NCBI GenBank assembly: GCA_030642005.1
Contig: DAOWOP010000016.1
Coordinates: forward strand, 1-25,533
Reading direction: 5' to 3'
Source of the DNA: Planctomycetales bacterium
GTDB taxonomy: Bacteria; Planctomycetota; Phycisphaerae; SM23-33
Length of the DNA: 25,533 nt
Shown here: positions 15,102 to 22,718 of the stretch, in pieces
Position numbering within the stretch: the stretch's first letter is position 1
Layout of the letters: each line of letters starts with the position of its first letter
The notes under the pieces: model-generated
Database searches by the model: none
The model's input: the letters and a program-made list of their open reading frames with translations, nothing else
What the model was told of the DNA's origin: nothing
Program-made: the position numbers and the translations under genes

Positions 15102-16754
15102 ATGGCGGAGTATTCGATCAGTCCGACCGGTGAAAAATTCCGTATCCCCGATAAAGACAAATTCGCTTCTGAGATGCGGCGCCTCCAGGGTCTGGCGAAG
15201 AAGGCCCGTGCAGAGGGCAAAGAGATCGTCGTGGTGATGGGCGTGGGGTTTGTCGGTGCGGTTATGGCTGCGGTCGTGGCCGATACGACCGACAAGAAGG
15301 GCCGATCCGGCAAGTTCGTCATCGGCTGCCAGAGGCCCAGCACGCGGAGTTACTGGAAGATACCCCTGCTGAATCGAGGTCTCTCGCCCGTAAAGGCTGA
15401 AGACCCTGAAGTCGCGCCGATGATCGCACGTTGCGTGCTGGAGAAGAAAACGCTCACAGCCACATTCAACAGCGACTGCCTGAAACTGGCCGACTGCGTC
15501 ATCGTGGACGTGCAGTGCGACTACACCAAGCACGACCTCGGAAATATGCGCACCGGTACCACGGAAATGAGCGCCCTGGAAGCGACGGTGCGGACCATCG
15601 GGCAAAAGATTCCGCCAAAGTGCATGGTATTAATCGAGACGACCGTCGCGCCCGGAACGACCGAGTTCGTCGCCTGGCCAATTCTCAAACGAGCCTTCGC
15701 CGCACGCCGGATTAAGGCGACGCCCCTTCTGGCGCACAGTTTCGAGCGCGTCATGCCCGGAAAGGATTACGTCTCCAGCATCCGCGATTTCTGGCGCGTA
15801 TGCAGCGGATGCAACGCCGCCGCACGCAAACGCGTCGAAAAATTCCTCAAAGAAGTCCTCAATACCAAGGACTTCCCGCTGACGGTGATGGACCGCCCCA
15901 TCGAATCCGAAACCACCAAGATCGTCGAAAACTCTTACCGCGCGACAATCCTGGCCTTCCTGAACGAATGGAGCATCTTCGCCGAGCGGAACGGCGTCGA
16001 TCTGACCAAGGTCGTCAAGGCCATTAAGGTCCGCCCGACGCACAGCAACATAATCTTCCCAGGCCCGGGCATCGGCGGATACTGCCTGCCGAAAGACGGA
16101 GGACTGGGCTACTGGGCCTATAAACACATCCTTGGCTTCGATGACGGCGACGAGGTCTTCAAGATGTCCACGACGGCCATTGACGTCAACGACACCCGCG
16201 GGCTGCACGTGGCTACGCTGACCCGCGACGCCCTGCGCAACATGGGACGGTACATTGCCGGGGCGGACGTGCTCATATGCGGAGCCAGTTACAGACAGGA
16301 CGTCGGAGACACACGCTACAGCGGCTCGGAACTGGTCGTTCGCCGCCTGACGGAAATGGGCGCGGAGATGCGAGCCCATGATCCCTACGTCGAACACTGG
16401 CATGAACTGGAAAACCAGGACGTCTATCCGGCGCCGGGGCACTCATGGGCGAGGTTCTTCCACAACCAGGACGGCGTTGCCGACATCCGCATCCAGCAGG
16501 ACCTGCCCAAGGCCGTCAAGGGCGTCGAGGCCATTATCTTCGCCGTGCCGCACTCGCCCTACCTTTCGCTCGAGCCGGACAAAGTCGTCAAGATGGCCGG
16601 TGGACCGCTGGCCGTCATCGACTGCTTCGGTATTCTCGACGACGAGAAGATCACCCGCTACTTCGAGTTGGGATGCGAGGTCAAGGCCCTTGGGCGGGGA
16701 CATATCCAGCGACTCAAGGAAGAAGTCCGCAAAAAACAGAGCCGCAAGCGGTAG
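15102..16754 (+). CDS. UDP-glucose/GDP-mannose dehydrogenase family protein
   Basis: An NAD-dependent four-electron dehydrogenase that turns a nucleotide sugar into its uronic acid. The Rossmann motif is VVVMGVGFVGAVMA (Gly47, Gly49, Gly52). Next come LIETTVAPGTTE, the linker ENSYRATILAFLNEWSIF and the catalytic thiolate in GPGIGGYCLPKDGG (Cys328). The C-terminal UDP-binding domain has LICGASYRQDVGDTRYSGS. At 550 residues it is about 100 longer than typical Ugd/WecC enzymes. Extra length lies at the N-terminus (first 40 residues), in a Cys-rich FWRVCSGCN segment and in the C-terminal domain. The ATG at 15102 is preferred over a TTG at 15075 because AAAGGA lies 8 bases upstream. The exact sugar is unknown. 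Confidence 0.92.
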   Translation: MAEYSISPTGEKFRIPDKDKFASEMRRLQGLAKKARAEGKEIVVVMGVGFVGAVMAAVVADTTDKKGRSGKFVIGCQRPSTRSYWKIPLLNRGLSPVKAEDPEVAPMIARCVLEKKTLTATFNSDCLKLADCVIVDVQCDYTKHDLGNMRTGTTEMSALEATVRTIGQKIPPKCMVLIETTVAPGTTEFVAWPILKRAFAARRIKATPLLAHSFERVMPGKDYVSSIRDFWRVCSGCNAAARKRVEKFLKEVLNTKDFPLTVMDRPIESETTKIVENSYRATILAFLNEWSIFAERNGVDLTKVVKAIKVRPTHSNIIFPGPGIGGYCLPKDGGLGYWAYKHILGFDDGDEVFKMSTTAIDVNDTRGLHVATLTRDALRNMGRYIAGADVLICGASYRQDVGDTRYSGSELVVRRLTEMGAEMRAHDPYVEHWHELENQDVYPAPGHSWARFFHNQDGVADIRIQQDLPKAVKGVEAIIFAVPHSPYLSLEPDKVVKMAGGPLAVIDCFGILDDEKITRYFELGCEVKALGRGHIQRLKEEVRKKQSRKR

Positions 16755-16828
16755 GATGACCGGAGTATCGGACAAACAAATGTACGCTCAGCGCAGCGGG
16801 GCTTCAGACCCGCCCGCCCCATGAATCA

Positions 16829-16927
16829 CTACCGCTTTCCGCGGTGCTCCCTGTACCATTTGAGCAGGTCCGCATCGACAAGGACCAGCGCCGCCCAAAG
16901 TTGCCGCCCGGCCACCGGTAAATTCAC
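16829..16927 (-). pseudogene. Possible small ORF or 3' gene remnant
   Basis: On the minus strand a frame open from about 17055 ends in TAG at 16829-16831. Its last 32 codons from a GTG at 16927 have the GC-rich third positions of real genes here. They read VNLPVAGRQLWAALVLVD followed by a basic tail ending REHRGKR. Upstream of the GTG the same frame continues as EKRERFELQTNKK but turns AT-rich and lacks an ATG. It may be a very short gene or the 3' remnant of a decayed one. It lies convergent to the dehydrogenase gene. I do not recognise the family. Confidence 0.3.
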
Positions 16928-17150
16928 GGTCTTTTTATTCGTCTGTAATTCAAATCTCTCCCTTTTTTCGCCGATAATTGCTCTTGTAGGCGGGTCCAGG
17001 CAGGTCCGACCAAATTGGAGCCTGCAATGGTATGCTTTTAATTTGAATCAGGACGATTGTAAGCCCACTAAACGACACAGGCGGACAAATCTCCCGCCGG
17101 TCGAATTGCTGACATCGTTTGCATCAGGAGCCGATGAAACGTATGGTCCA

Positions 17151-17156
17151 TATAGA
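17151..17156 (+). promoter_or_regulatory. Candidate -10 box for the riboswitch transcript
   Basis: TATAGA matches the -10 consensus at four or five positions. It would start transcription around 17163, about 10 bases before the riboswitch aptamer. No convincing -35 element is seen at the right distance. The position relative to the aptamer is the main support. Confidence 0.4.
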
Positions 17157-17172
17157 AGGACAAGGTGGCCAA

Positions 17173-17247
17173 GGCGGAAAAAGGCAAACCAGCCGAGAGA
17201 CTGGAACGCAAAGCGTAGGATCCCCTGATGATTGTCGCGCTGCCCGC
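17173..17247 (+). promoter_or_regulatory. Cyclic di-GMP-I (GEMM-I) riboswitch aptamer
   Basis: The conserved core of the family is present in order. GGCAAACC (17183-17190) is followed by a stem (CCAGCC / GACTGG with one C-A mismatch) capped by a GNRA loop GAGA (17195-17198), then ACGCAAAGC (17206-17214). Compared from memory with the Vc2 aptamer, the G that contacts the ligand (G20) is G17183 and the intercalating A (A47) is A17210. A second arm follows (GCG 17213-17215 with CGC 17236-17238). GCGG (17174-17177) can close the aptamer with CCGC (17244-17247). G at the position of G20 favours c-di-GMP over 3',3'-cGAMP. The aptamer controls the pilM-like gene about 85 bases downstream. The second arm is less well matched than the first. 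Confidence 0.85.
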
Positions 17248-17265
17248 GTGTATAGTCCTGCACGC
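17246..17265 (+). promoter_or_regulatory. Hairpin competing with the riboswitch closing stem
   Basis: GCGTG (17246-17250) pairs with CACGC (17261-17265) over a 10-base loop. Its 5' arm shares G17246 and C17247 with the 3' strand of the aptamer closing stem, so the two cannot form together. No T-tract follows, so it does not look like a classic intrinsic terminator. It could be an intermediate of the expression platform acting on translation or on Rho access. Confidence 0.4.
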
Positions 17266-17332
17266 CCTCGAAGCCTCAGGATAAATCCGTTTAATGAGCG
17301 TCCGCAATACCTGTTTTCTTCGGAGGTCTGCC

Positions 17333-18475
17333 ATGTGGCTAAAAGAAAATCGGGCTAAACACCTGCCCATCGGCGTGGACTTGGGTTCCAGCAGCCTGAA
17401 AATGGCTCAAGTCGAGTCTTCCGGTGGAATACTGGAGCTTCTGGCTGCAAAATCGGCTGAAATTCCCCCGGAATACCATGACGACCCCAACCGCCGATTA
17501 GGCTTTCAGTCAAAGAAAATCCACCATATACTGAAGTCCGGTGGGTTCAAGGGACACAAGGCAATTCTTTCCCTCCCTGCCGCCCTTACGTCCATCCAGC
17601 AGGTCAAGATTCCAATGGCTATGTCGAACAACGCAGATGAGGCCGTTAAGGCGGAACTTAACGGCAAATTATCCTATCCGGTAGAAGACGCCATCATCCG
17701 CCACTATCTCGTCGGGAAGGTCTATGACAACGGTGAAGAGATGCAGGTGCGGTTCGTAGTGGCGGCTTCCCGAAGCGAGACGAACGCCTGTATCAACATG
17801 GCCCATCACGCCAAACTGGAAGTAGTGGGCCTCGATATCGAAGCCTGCGCGATCGTGGAGTGCTTTACGCGATTATTCAGCCAAGGCATCGGAAAATCCC
17901 ACACGACGTTGTTCATAGACATCGGCTGGACCGGAACACAGATCGCGCTGGCCCACGGAGAAAAGTTGGCTTTCGCCCGAAACCTGCCTGTCGGCGGGCG
18001 GAATCTCGACCAGACCGTCGCCGACGTCCTGAAAATACCAATCGCACAGGCTTGTCGAGTTCGCCGGAAAATGCTCGACGATAAAAACAAATCGGAGGCC
18101 GAAGACGACTTGTTCAGATTGCTCGACGTCAAAATTGTCGAAATCTCCGATGAAATAATCAAGTGCCTGCGATACCACGAATCGGTATTTACCGACCGCG
18201 CCATTGAACGCGTGATCTTCCTGGGAGGTCAGGCACACAACTCTCGTCTGTGCGAATCCATAGCCAGGCGGCTGAACCTGCCCGCACAGGTGGGCGACCC
18301 CATGGCGGGTATTAAATGGTCGCCGCAGGGGCAATGGTGCCCACAGATCGATCAGCAAAAGCCAAACCCGTCATGGGCGGTGGCGGTTGGGTTGAGCATG
18401 AGTGCGAATTTGACGTCGCCCAAAACAAACGCGGACGAGATAGAGACTCCGGCGCCGGCTGAAGCGGCGAATTAA
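17333..18475 (+). CDS. pilM: PilM-type actin-fold ATPase (pilus/secretion assembly)
   Basis: A 380-residue cytoplasmic protein of the FtsA/actin fold. PilM-family members bind the cytoplasmic tail of a PilN-type partner and help assemble type IV pili or the related type II secretion platform (established). Nucleotide-site motifs are visible: phosphate-1 loop GVDLGSSSLKMAQVE (14-28), phosphate-2 FIDIGWTGTQIALA (194-207) and the adenosine motif VIFLGGQAHNSRL (294-306). An SHS2-like segment includes AILSLPAALTSIQQVKIP. The start at 17333 is preferred over an upstream in-frame ATG at 17294 because CGGAGG lies 6 bases upstream and the family N-terminus begins there. It is the first gene behind the c-di-GMP riboswitch. 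No pilN, pilO or pilQ follows, which is unusual. Confidence 0.85.
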   Translation: MWLKENRAKHLPIGVDLGSSSLKMAQVESSGGILELLAAKSAEIPPEYHDDPNRRLGFQSKKIHHILKSGGFKGHKAILSLPAALTSIQQVKIPMAMSNNADEAVKAELNGKLSYPVEDAIIRHYLVGKVYDNGEEMQVRFVVAASRSETNACINMAHHAKLEVVGLDIEACAIVECFTRLFSQGIGKSHTTLFIDIGWTGTQIALAHGEKLAFARNLPVGGRNLDQTVADVLKIPIAQACRVRRKMLDDKNKSEAEDDLFRLLDVKIVEISDEIIKCLRYHESVFTDRAIERVIFLGGQAHNSRLCESIARRLNLPAQVGDPMAGIKWSPQGQWCPQIDQQKPNPSWAVAVGLSMSANLTSPKTNADEIETPAPAEAAN

Positions 18476-18528
18476 GGCTGCGACTTCGAACGGGCCTGAC
18501 GGAGCCGACGACAATCCAATAACAAAGA

Positions 18529-19863
18529 ATGCAAACAATAGCGATTGTCAACGAGAAGGGCGGAAGCGGCAAGACGACAACGGCAGTGAACCTGTCGGCC
18601 GCCCTGGGTGAACTTAAGCGAAAGGTCCTGCTGGTTGACCTTGACGGACAGGCTGCGTCTTCGCGCTGGCTCGGCGTCGAAGGAGACAATAGTTTTGCAG
18701 ATGCGCTTTGGCGGGGAGAGGGGTTCGAACCGATTCCAGAGGTGATCCCCGGCGTCTCACTGGCCCCGGGCAGCGGAAAACTCGACTCGGTGGCACACGA
18801 CCTCAGACCCACACAAGGCGGACAACTACACAAATTGCTCATGCAGACGAACGGCTTCGAGTACGTCATTATCGACTGCCCTCCAAGCTTGGGCAACCGA
18901 CTCATCGGTAACGCACTCCTGGCCGCCACGCACGCCATCGTGCCGGTGGAAACATCCATCCTTGCCCTCGACGGACTGAAGATTCTCCTGACGACACTAC
19001 AGGATATTCGCGACGGGTTCGGGCATGACATCATCCTGAAAGGAGTTCTGGCCTGCCGATTCGACGCCAGGACCAAACTGAGCCGATTCATTCTGACCGA
19101 ACTGAACCGCGCCCTGCCCGGAAAGGTCTTCCAGACTGTCATCCGTGAGAACGTTCGCGTCCGCGAATGTCCCGCCTCCGGCAAGAGCATCCTGGAATTC
19201 GCGACGGACAGTCACGCAGCCGAAGATTACAGATCGCTTGCACGCGAACTAGTGGACAATCAAAATGGGAAACTCAACGACACAAACGCGACAGAAGAGG
19301 TTGGAGAGCGCGAACTGACCCAGGAAGAATACGACGACGTGCGGAAACAGACCGACGACGTGCTGGACATGATCGGCTCGATACCGGGCAAACAAATATC
19401 CACACCGGCAAAACCGACGAGAGAAATTTATAACGAGGAATTAGGCGCCGCCGCAGAACCCGAACCCGCTGTAACGATCGAGACGAAACAAGACCACCAG
19501 GCGAACGAGCAACCGGAATCGGCCAAGCCCGAACCGCCGGCGCCGCCGGAACCTCACGCGCCCGCCGAACCGCCGGCGCCTCTCGAACCACCCGGTCAGG
19601 ATGACCGGAACACGCAATCAGGCCAAACTCCTTTCGGCGAGACAGATTACGTCCACGCCGCAGGGAGTAACAAAAAGCAGCAGGCAGCGCCGGCAGTGGC
19701 TGTTATCGAAAATGCTCCTGCCGAGCAAAAACAGGAAACCCCGCCGAAAGAAGAAGAACCGGCCGACGATGACGCAGCCAAGCAACAGCAGGATTATCCC
19801 GCCCTGCGCGCAATGCTGCAAAAAATGGATGAAACCGCCGATATTGACGCCCCGGTAACGTGA
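18529..19863 (+). CDS. ParA/MinD-type ATPase with Pro/Glu-rich tail
   Basis: 444 residues. Residues 1-250 are a ParA/Soj ATPase: deviant Walker A KGGSGKTT (Lys10, Lys15), switch-I VDLDGQ, Walker B-like VIIDCPPSLGN and the long helix segment VPVETSILALDGLKILL. These ATPases dimerise on ATP and position DNA, pili, flagella or chemosensory arrays. Residues about 255-444 are a low-complexity tail rich in Pro, Glu and Ala, ending with a short helix (ALRAMLQKMDET). No ParB gene or centromere-like repeat is near, and the neighbours are a PilM-like and a GspB-like gene. A role in placing an envelope machine is therefore more likely than chromosome segregation (inference). It starts 53 bases after the pilM-like gene. 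Confidence 0.88.
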   Translation: MQTIAIVNEKGGSGKTTTAVNLSAALGELKRKVLLVDLDGQAASSRWLGVEGDNSFADALWRGEGFEPIPEVIPGVSLAPGSGKLDSVAHDLRPTQGGQLHKLLMQTNGFEYVIIDCPPSLGNRLIGNALLAATHAIVPVETSILALDGLKILLTTLQDIRDGFGHDIILKGVLACRFDARTKLSRFILTELNRALPGKVFQTVIRENVRVRECPASGKSILEFATDSHAAEDYRSLARELVDNQNGKLNDTNATEEVGERELTQEEYDDVRKQTDDVLDMIGSIPGKQISTPAKPTREIYNEELGAAAEPEPAVTIETKQDHQANEQPESAKPEPPAPPEPHAPAEPPAPLEPPGQDDRNTQSGQTPFGETDYVHAAGSNKKQQAAPAVAVIENAPAEQKQETPPKEEEPADDDAAKQQQDYPALRAMLQKMDETADIDAPVT

Positions 19864-19891
19864 TACGCCCGAAAAGGAGTCGGGAGACCCG

Positions 19892-20911
19892 ATGGAGCAG
19901 AAAAAAAATAATCCGGCAGAAGGTCGGCTCGGTCTTCCATCACTGACCAGGACGAAACCACACGCAAAATCTACGAAAAGAAATACAGATTACGGAACCA
20001 GCCGGCTGGGCATTATTTCCGACGCGGAACTGAAATCCGACGAACCGGTTTGGGATTTATCCGAAAAACAACAAACCCCCGCACATCATACCGGCGCCGC
20101 CGAACCAATTGCCGTTTCGCCGGCGCTCAAAAAGGCAGGCAGGCAAGCCGAATCGGCCGAGACTGCGGAGATAAAACATCACGGCTCCATCTCAAGCAAA
20201 CTTTCGAAATATAAAATCATATTAGGCCGGAGAAAAATAAGGACAATCCTGCTTCTTGCCGGGACTCCTGTTATAGCGCTGACCCTGCTTCTCTGGATCT
20301 GCCTCGACGACGGAGAAACCGCCCCGCAAGTCGCCACCGCGATGAATGCAACCAGAGACACCACAGAACACAAACCGGAAATATATCCGACCTCGCCGAC
20401 TGCGAAAGAAACGCTTCAACACCCCAAATCGGGACAGGCAATCTCGGCTGCGACGCCGGCGAGATCAACCTTTCGTGAAATCTTCAAATTCCTGGCGGAA
20501 ATAAAACCTGCCCCCGAAACAACCGCCGCCGTTCCGGCACAAGCCGTAACTTCTCTAAAGCCCGACAAACCGCAGGATGCAGACCCCGAACCGGCAGCAA
20601 GGAAGGTCGCCACAATTACTCCGGCGCCGCCCCAGTTAGGGTTTAGACTCAGTGGGATAATGCGCGGGTCTGACGGCAGGATCGCCTTCATCAACAACAG
20701 GTCCGTCAAAGTCGGGCAGACCATCAATGGCGCCGAAGTCGTTCATATAGGCGATTTCTCCGTTGAGGTCGAACTCAAAGGACAGAGGTACCTTATTGGA
20801 ATCTCTTCTCCGCAACCTGAAAAGACACCGGATGAGGACGAGGACGAAGACGAATCTTCCGATTCCGACGATGACGAAGACGAATCAGAAACCGGAGACG
20901 AAAAGGAATAA
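19892..20911 (+). CDS. Single-pass membrane protein with GspB-like C-terminal domain
   Basis: 339 residues. Residues 1-115 are a polar, probably cytoplasmic region. One transmembrane helix lies at about 118-138 (IRTILLLAGTPVIALTLLLW) after a basic RRKIR. A Pro/Ala-rich periplasmic linker covers 140-245. Residues 248-306 (LGFRLSGIMRG, GRIAFINNRSVKVGQTING, AEVVHI, VEVELKGQRYLIGI) match the layout of the type II secretion GspB / MSHA-type C-terminal domain, a small beta fold that contacts the GspA/GspD side. Residues 310-339 are an extreme Asp/Glu tail. GGGAG lies about 7 bases before the ATG. It is 28 bases downstream of the ParA-like gene and is the likely last gene of the riboswitch operon. 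The domain call is from pattern memory only. Confidence 0.75.
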   Translation: MEQKKNNPAEGRLGLPSLTRTKPHAKSTKRNTDYGTSRLGIISDAELKSDEPVWDLSEKQQTPAHHTGAAEPIAVSPALKKAGRQAESAETAEIKHHGSISSKLSKYKIILGRRKIRTILLLAGTPVIALTLLLWICLDDGETAPQVATAMNATRDTTEHKPEIYPTSPTAKETLQHPKSGQAISAATPARSTFREIFKFLAEIKPAPETTAAVPAQAVTSLKPDKPQDADPEPAARKVATITPAPPQLGFRLSGIMRGSDGRIAFINNRSVKVGQTINGAEVVHIGDFSVEVELKGQRYLIGISSPQPEKTPDEDEDEDESSDSDDDEDESETGDEKE

Positions 20912-20930
20912 CGTCACTTCGGTCAAACCA

Positions 20931-20955
20931 ACCGGCATAACCCGCCGAAGCCGGT
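20931..20955. terminator. Weak hairpin after the riboswitch operon
   Basis: ACCGGC (20931-20936) pairs with GCCGGT (20950-20955) across a 13-base loop, 20 bases after the stop of the GspB-like gene. No T-run follows. It may be a Rho-dependent or processing end, or nothing. Confidence 0.3.
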
Positions 20956-21016
20956 ATCTCCCGCGAATCGCTTGAACAGTAGAGCAGTAGAGCAGGAGAC
21001 CGCGGGTGAGCGGCAC

Positions 21017-21089
21017 TGGGCCCTGTAGGATTTGAACCTACGACCAATGGATTATGAGTCCACTGCTCTAACCGCTGAGCTAAGGGCCC
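21017..21089 (-). tRNA. tRNA with CAU anticodon, Ile2-like
   Basis: Read on the minus strand, the acceptor stem is GGGCCCT (21089-21083) pairing with AGGGCCC (21024-21018), with discriminator A. The D-arm contains TTAGCTCAGCGGTTAGAGC, the anticodon loop is CTCATAA with CAT, and the T-arm is GTAGGTTCAAATCCTAC. The body resembles E. coli tRNA-Ile2 (CCCUUAGCUCAG and ACUCAUAAUC) rather than elongator Met. It would then need TilS to make lysidine at C34 and would read AUA. Automatic tools often label such genes Met. CCA is not encoded. It lies just downstream of the inverted repeat at 21093-21339. Confidence 0.93.
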
Positions 21090-21092
21090 GTT

Positions 21093-21339
21093 GCAATTGC
21101 CGATTTCCAATTGTCGATTGCCAATTGAAAAGAAGAAAAAAATCCAATTGCCAATCGAACCTGCCTACCAGCAGGAATCATCAGGTTACAATCTATGCCG
21201 CAACGGAGTCCAGACCTTATTCCCGGATGCTTCCACAGAAAGGCAGGAACTCGTCGAAAACGGCTCAACCCGGTCTATCCGTCTGAATCGTCGGTTATCC
21301 ATTCTCAATTGGAAATTGAAAATCGGAAATTGACAATTA
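21093..21339. repeat. Inverted repeat of CCAATTG words flanking the tRNA-aminotransferase gap
   Basis: The left arm (about 21093-21131) has CAATTGCCGATTTCC, AATTGTCG and CCAATTGAAAA words. The right arm (about 21300-21339) is its imperfect reverse complement. The arms sit at both ends of the 247-base gap. The right arm includes the TAA stop codon of the aminotransferase gene (21337-21339), and the left arm nearly touches the tRNA 5' end. A small hairpin CCTGC / GCAGG lies inside near 21160-21175. The tRNA promoter should be in this gap; none was clearly seen. Confidence 0.75.
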
Positions 21340-22695
21340 CAAAGCGGCGATTTCTTCCAGGACGCCGAGCCCTTCGCGGAGGGCTTCTTCGTTAATCAGC
21401 AGCGGCGGGCAGATTTTTACGGCACAGCCGCCGACGCCGACCGGGGCAAAGAGCATCACGCCGCGATGCACCGCTTGGTGAACCATCTGCCAGGCCGGTT
21501 CGGGATCAGGGTCAGTCGTTCCGGGTTTCGTGAACTGCAATGCCCCGACCAGACCCGTCGATGCCCATCGTCCGACTTTTCCGCCTGAAGCCTTGGCTAT
21601 CCGCTCGCAGCCGGCGGCGAGAATCGGCGCCAGTTTCGCGGTATTTTCGATAAGGCCTTCGGTCTCAACGACTTCCAGGTTCGCCAATGCCGCAGCCGAG
21701 CAAATCGGATTGGCTGAATGCGTACTGGTCATCTCGCCGGGGCCGTACATGCTCATCAGTTCTTCGGTGCCCAACACCGCCGATGCCGGCATCCCGCCGG
21801 ACATCCCCTTCCCGCACGCCACAAGGTCAGGTACCACGCCAAGGTGCGAGAAACCGAAGGGCTTGCCCGTCCTGCCGAAACCGGCCTGTACCTCGTCGAA
21901 GACCATCACCGCCTTATGCTCGTCGCACCAGGCGCGAAGTTTCCGCGCATATTCAGCCGGCATGAGCGTCGCGTTACAGCCCTGGAACGTCTCGCCCATT
22001 ACGCTGCAAACATCGTCGGGATTTACACCCTTCTCGGCCAGTGTCCTGGTGAAAACGTCGAAACTCGTGTCTTCCTGGCGGAATCCTTCGGGGAACGGGA
22101 CCTGGACGAATTGCCGGTTCTCGCCAAGCCAGGATTTCAGCGCTGCCGACCCGCCGGCCAGTTGCGCACCCATCGTCCGACCGTGGAAACCGTTCTCGAA
22201 CGACACGATAATATTCTTTCGCTCGCCGCCGACCTGTCGGCCTTTCGTCAACGCCAGTTTGATGCAGCACTCGGTCGCCTCCGAACCGGTCGTCAGCAGG
22301 AATACCCGCTCCAGCGGCGGCGGGAGCATGGCTGTGATCTTCTCGATGAGTTTGACGCGAATCTCCGTCACGAAGCAGTAGGAGTGATACATGCCGTGAT
22401 TGGCCATATCGGCGATGGCTTTGATAATCTTCGGATGCCCGTGCCCGGATGAAGTTACCAGCACGCCGCCGGAGAAATCGAGCCATGTGTTGCCGTATGC
22501 GTCGGAGACGGTGAACCCTTCGCCGCGGTCCCAGACGACCGGAGGCTGACCGCCCATGCTCCTCGGCTCAAGGTCGCGCAGACGCTTGAGTAAATCAACA
22601 GACTCCGGCACGGGAATCTGCGTGCAAATCGTCCTGTACTTCGTTTTGACCGGAGCGACATCCTCCGGAACCAGTGGGAATTCCTTGGTAGCCAT
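21337..22695 (-). CDS. Class-III PLP aminotransferase
   Basis: 452 residues, fold-type I, class III (GabT / ornithine- or acetylornithine-aminotransferase-like). The cofactor motif FDEVQAGFGRTGKPFGF (266-282) carries the Asp that binds the pyridine nitrogen. The PLP Lys is in LVACGKGMSGGMP (Lys296). TTGSEATECCIKLA (135-148) binds the phosphate, and ENGFHGRTMG (167-176) is also typical. It transfers an amino group to an aldehyde or keto substrate. Which one cannot be assigned; its neighbour is a Gfo/Idh/MocA oxidoreductase, so an amino-sugar or amino-cyclitol route is possible (inference). The ATG has only a distant AAGGAA ribosome-binding site. The stop codon lies within the inverted repeat. 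Confidence 0.92.
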   Translation of the reverse strand: MATKEFPLVPEDVAPVKTKYRTICTQIPVPESVDLLKRLRDLEPRSMGGQPPVVWDRGEGFTVSDAYGNTWLDFSGGVLVTSSGHGHPKIIKAIADMANHGMYHSYCFVTEIRVKLIEKITAMLPPPLERVFLLTTGSEATECCIKLALTKGRQVGGERKNIIVSFENGFHGRTMGAQLAGGSAALKSWLGENRQFVQVPFPEGFRQEDTSFDVFTRTLAEKGVNPDDVCSVMGETFQGCNATLMPAEYARKLRAWCDEHKAVMVFDEVQAGFGRTGKPFGFSHLGVVPDLVACGKGMSGGMPASAVLGTEELMSMYGPGEMTSTHSANPICSAAALANLEVVETEGLIENTAKLAPILAAGCERIAKASGGKVGRWASTGLVGALQFTKPGTTDPDPEPAWQMVHQAVHRGVMLFAPVGVGGCAVKICPPLLINEEALREGLGVLEEIAAL

Positions 22696-22718
22696 GTTCG
22701 TTAGTGTTCCTTAATTTA

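Noticed and set aside
16821..17228. Plus-strand open frame of 135 codons across the leader region
   Set aside because: Its composition is random-like (Arg/Ser/Pro-rich) and it runs through the riboswitch aptamer; no homologous motif.
17173..17247. A 3',3'-cGAMP (GEMM-Ib) riboswitch instead of c-di-GMP
   Set aside because: The base at the selectivity position is G, as in c-di-GMP binders, and the GGCAAACC core is the c-di-GMP form. It remains an alternative only by experiment.
18529..19863. Chromosome or plasmid partition locus
   Set aside because: No ParB, no parS-like repeats and no replication gene nearby; the neighbours are pilus/secretion-type genes.
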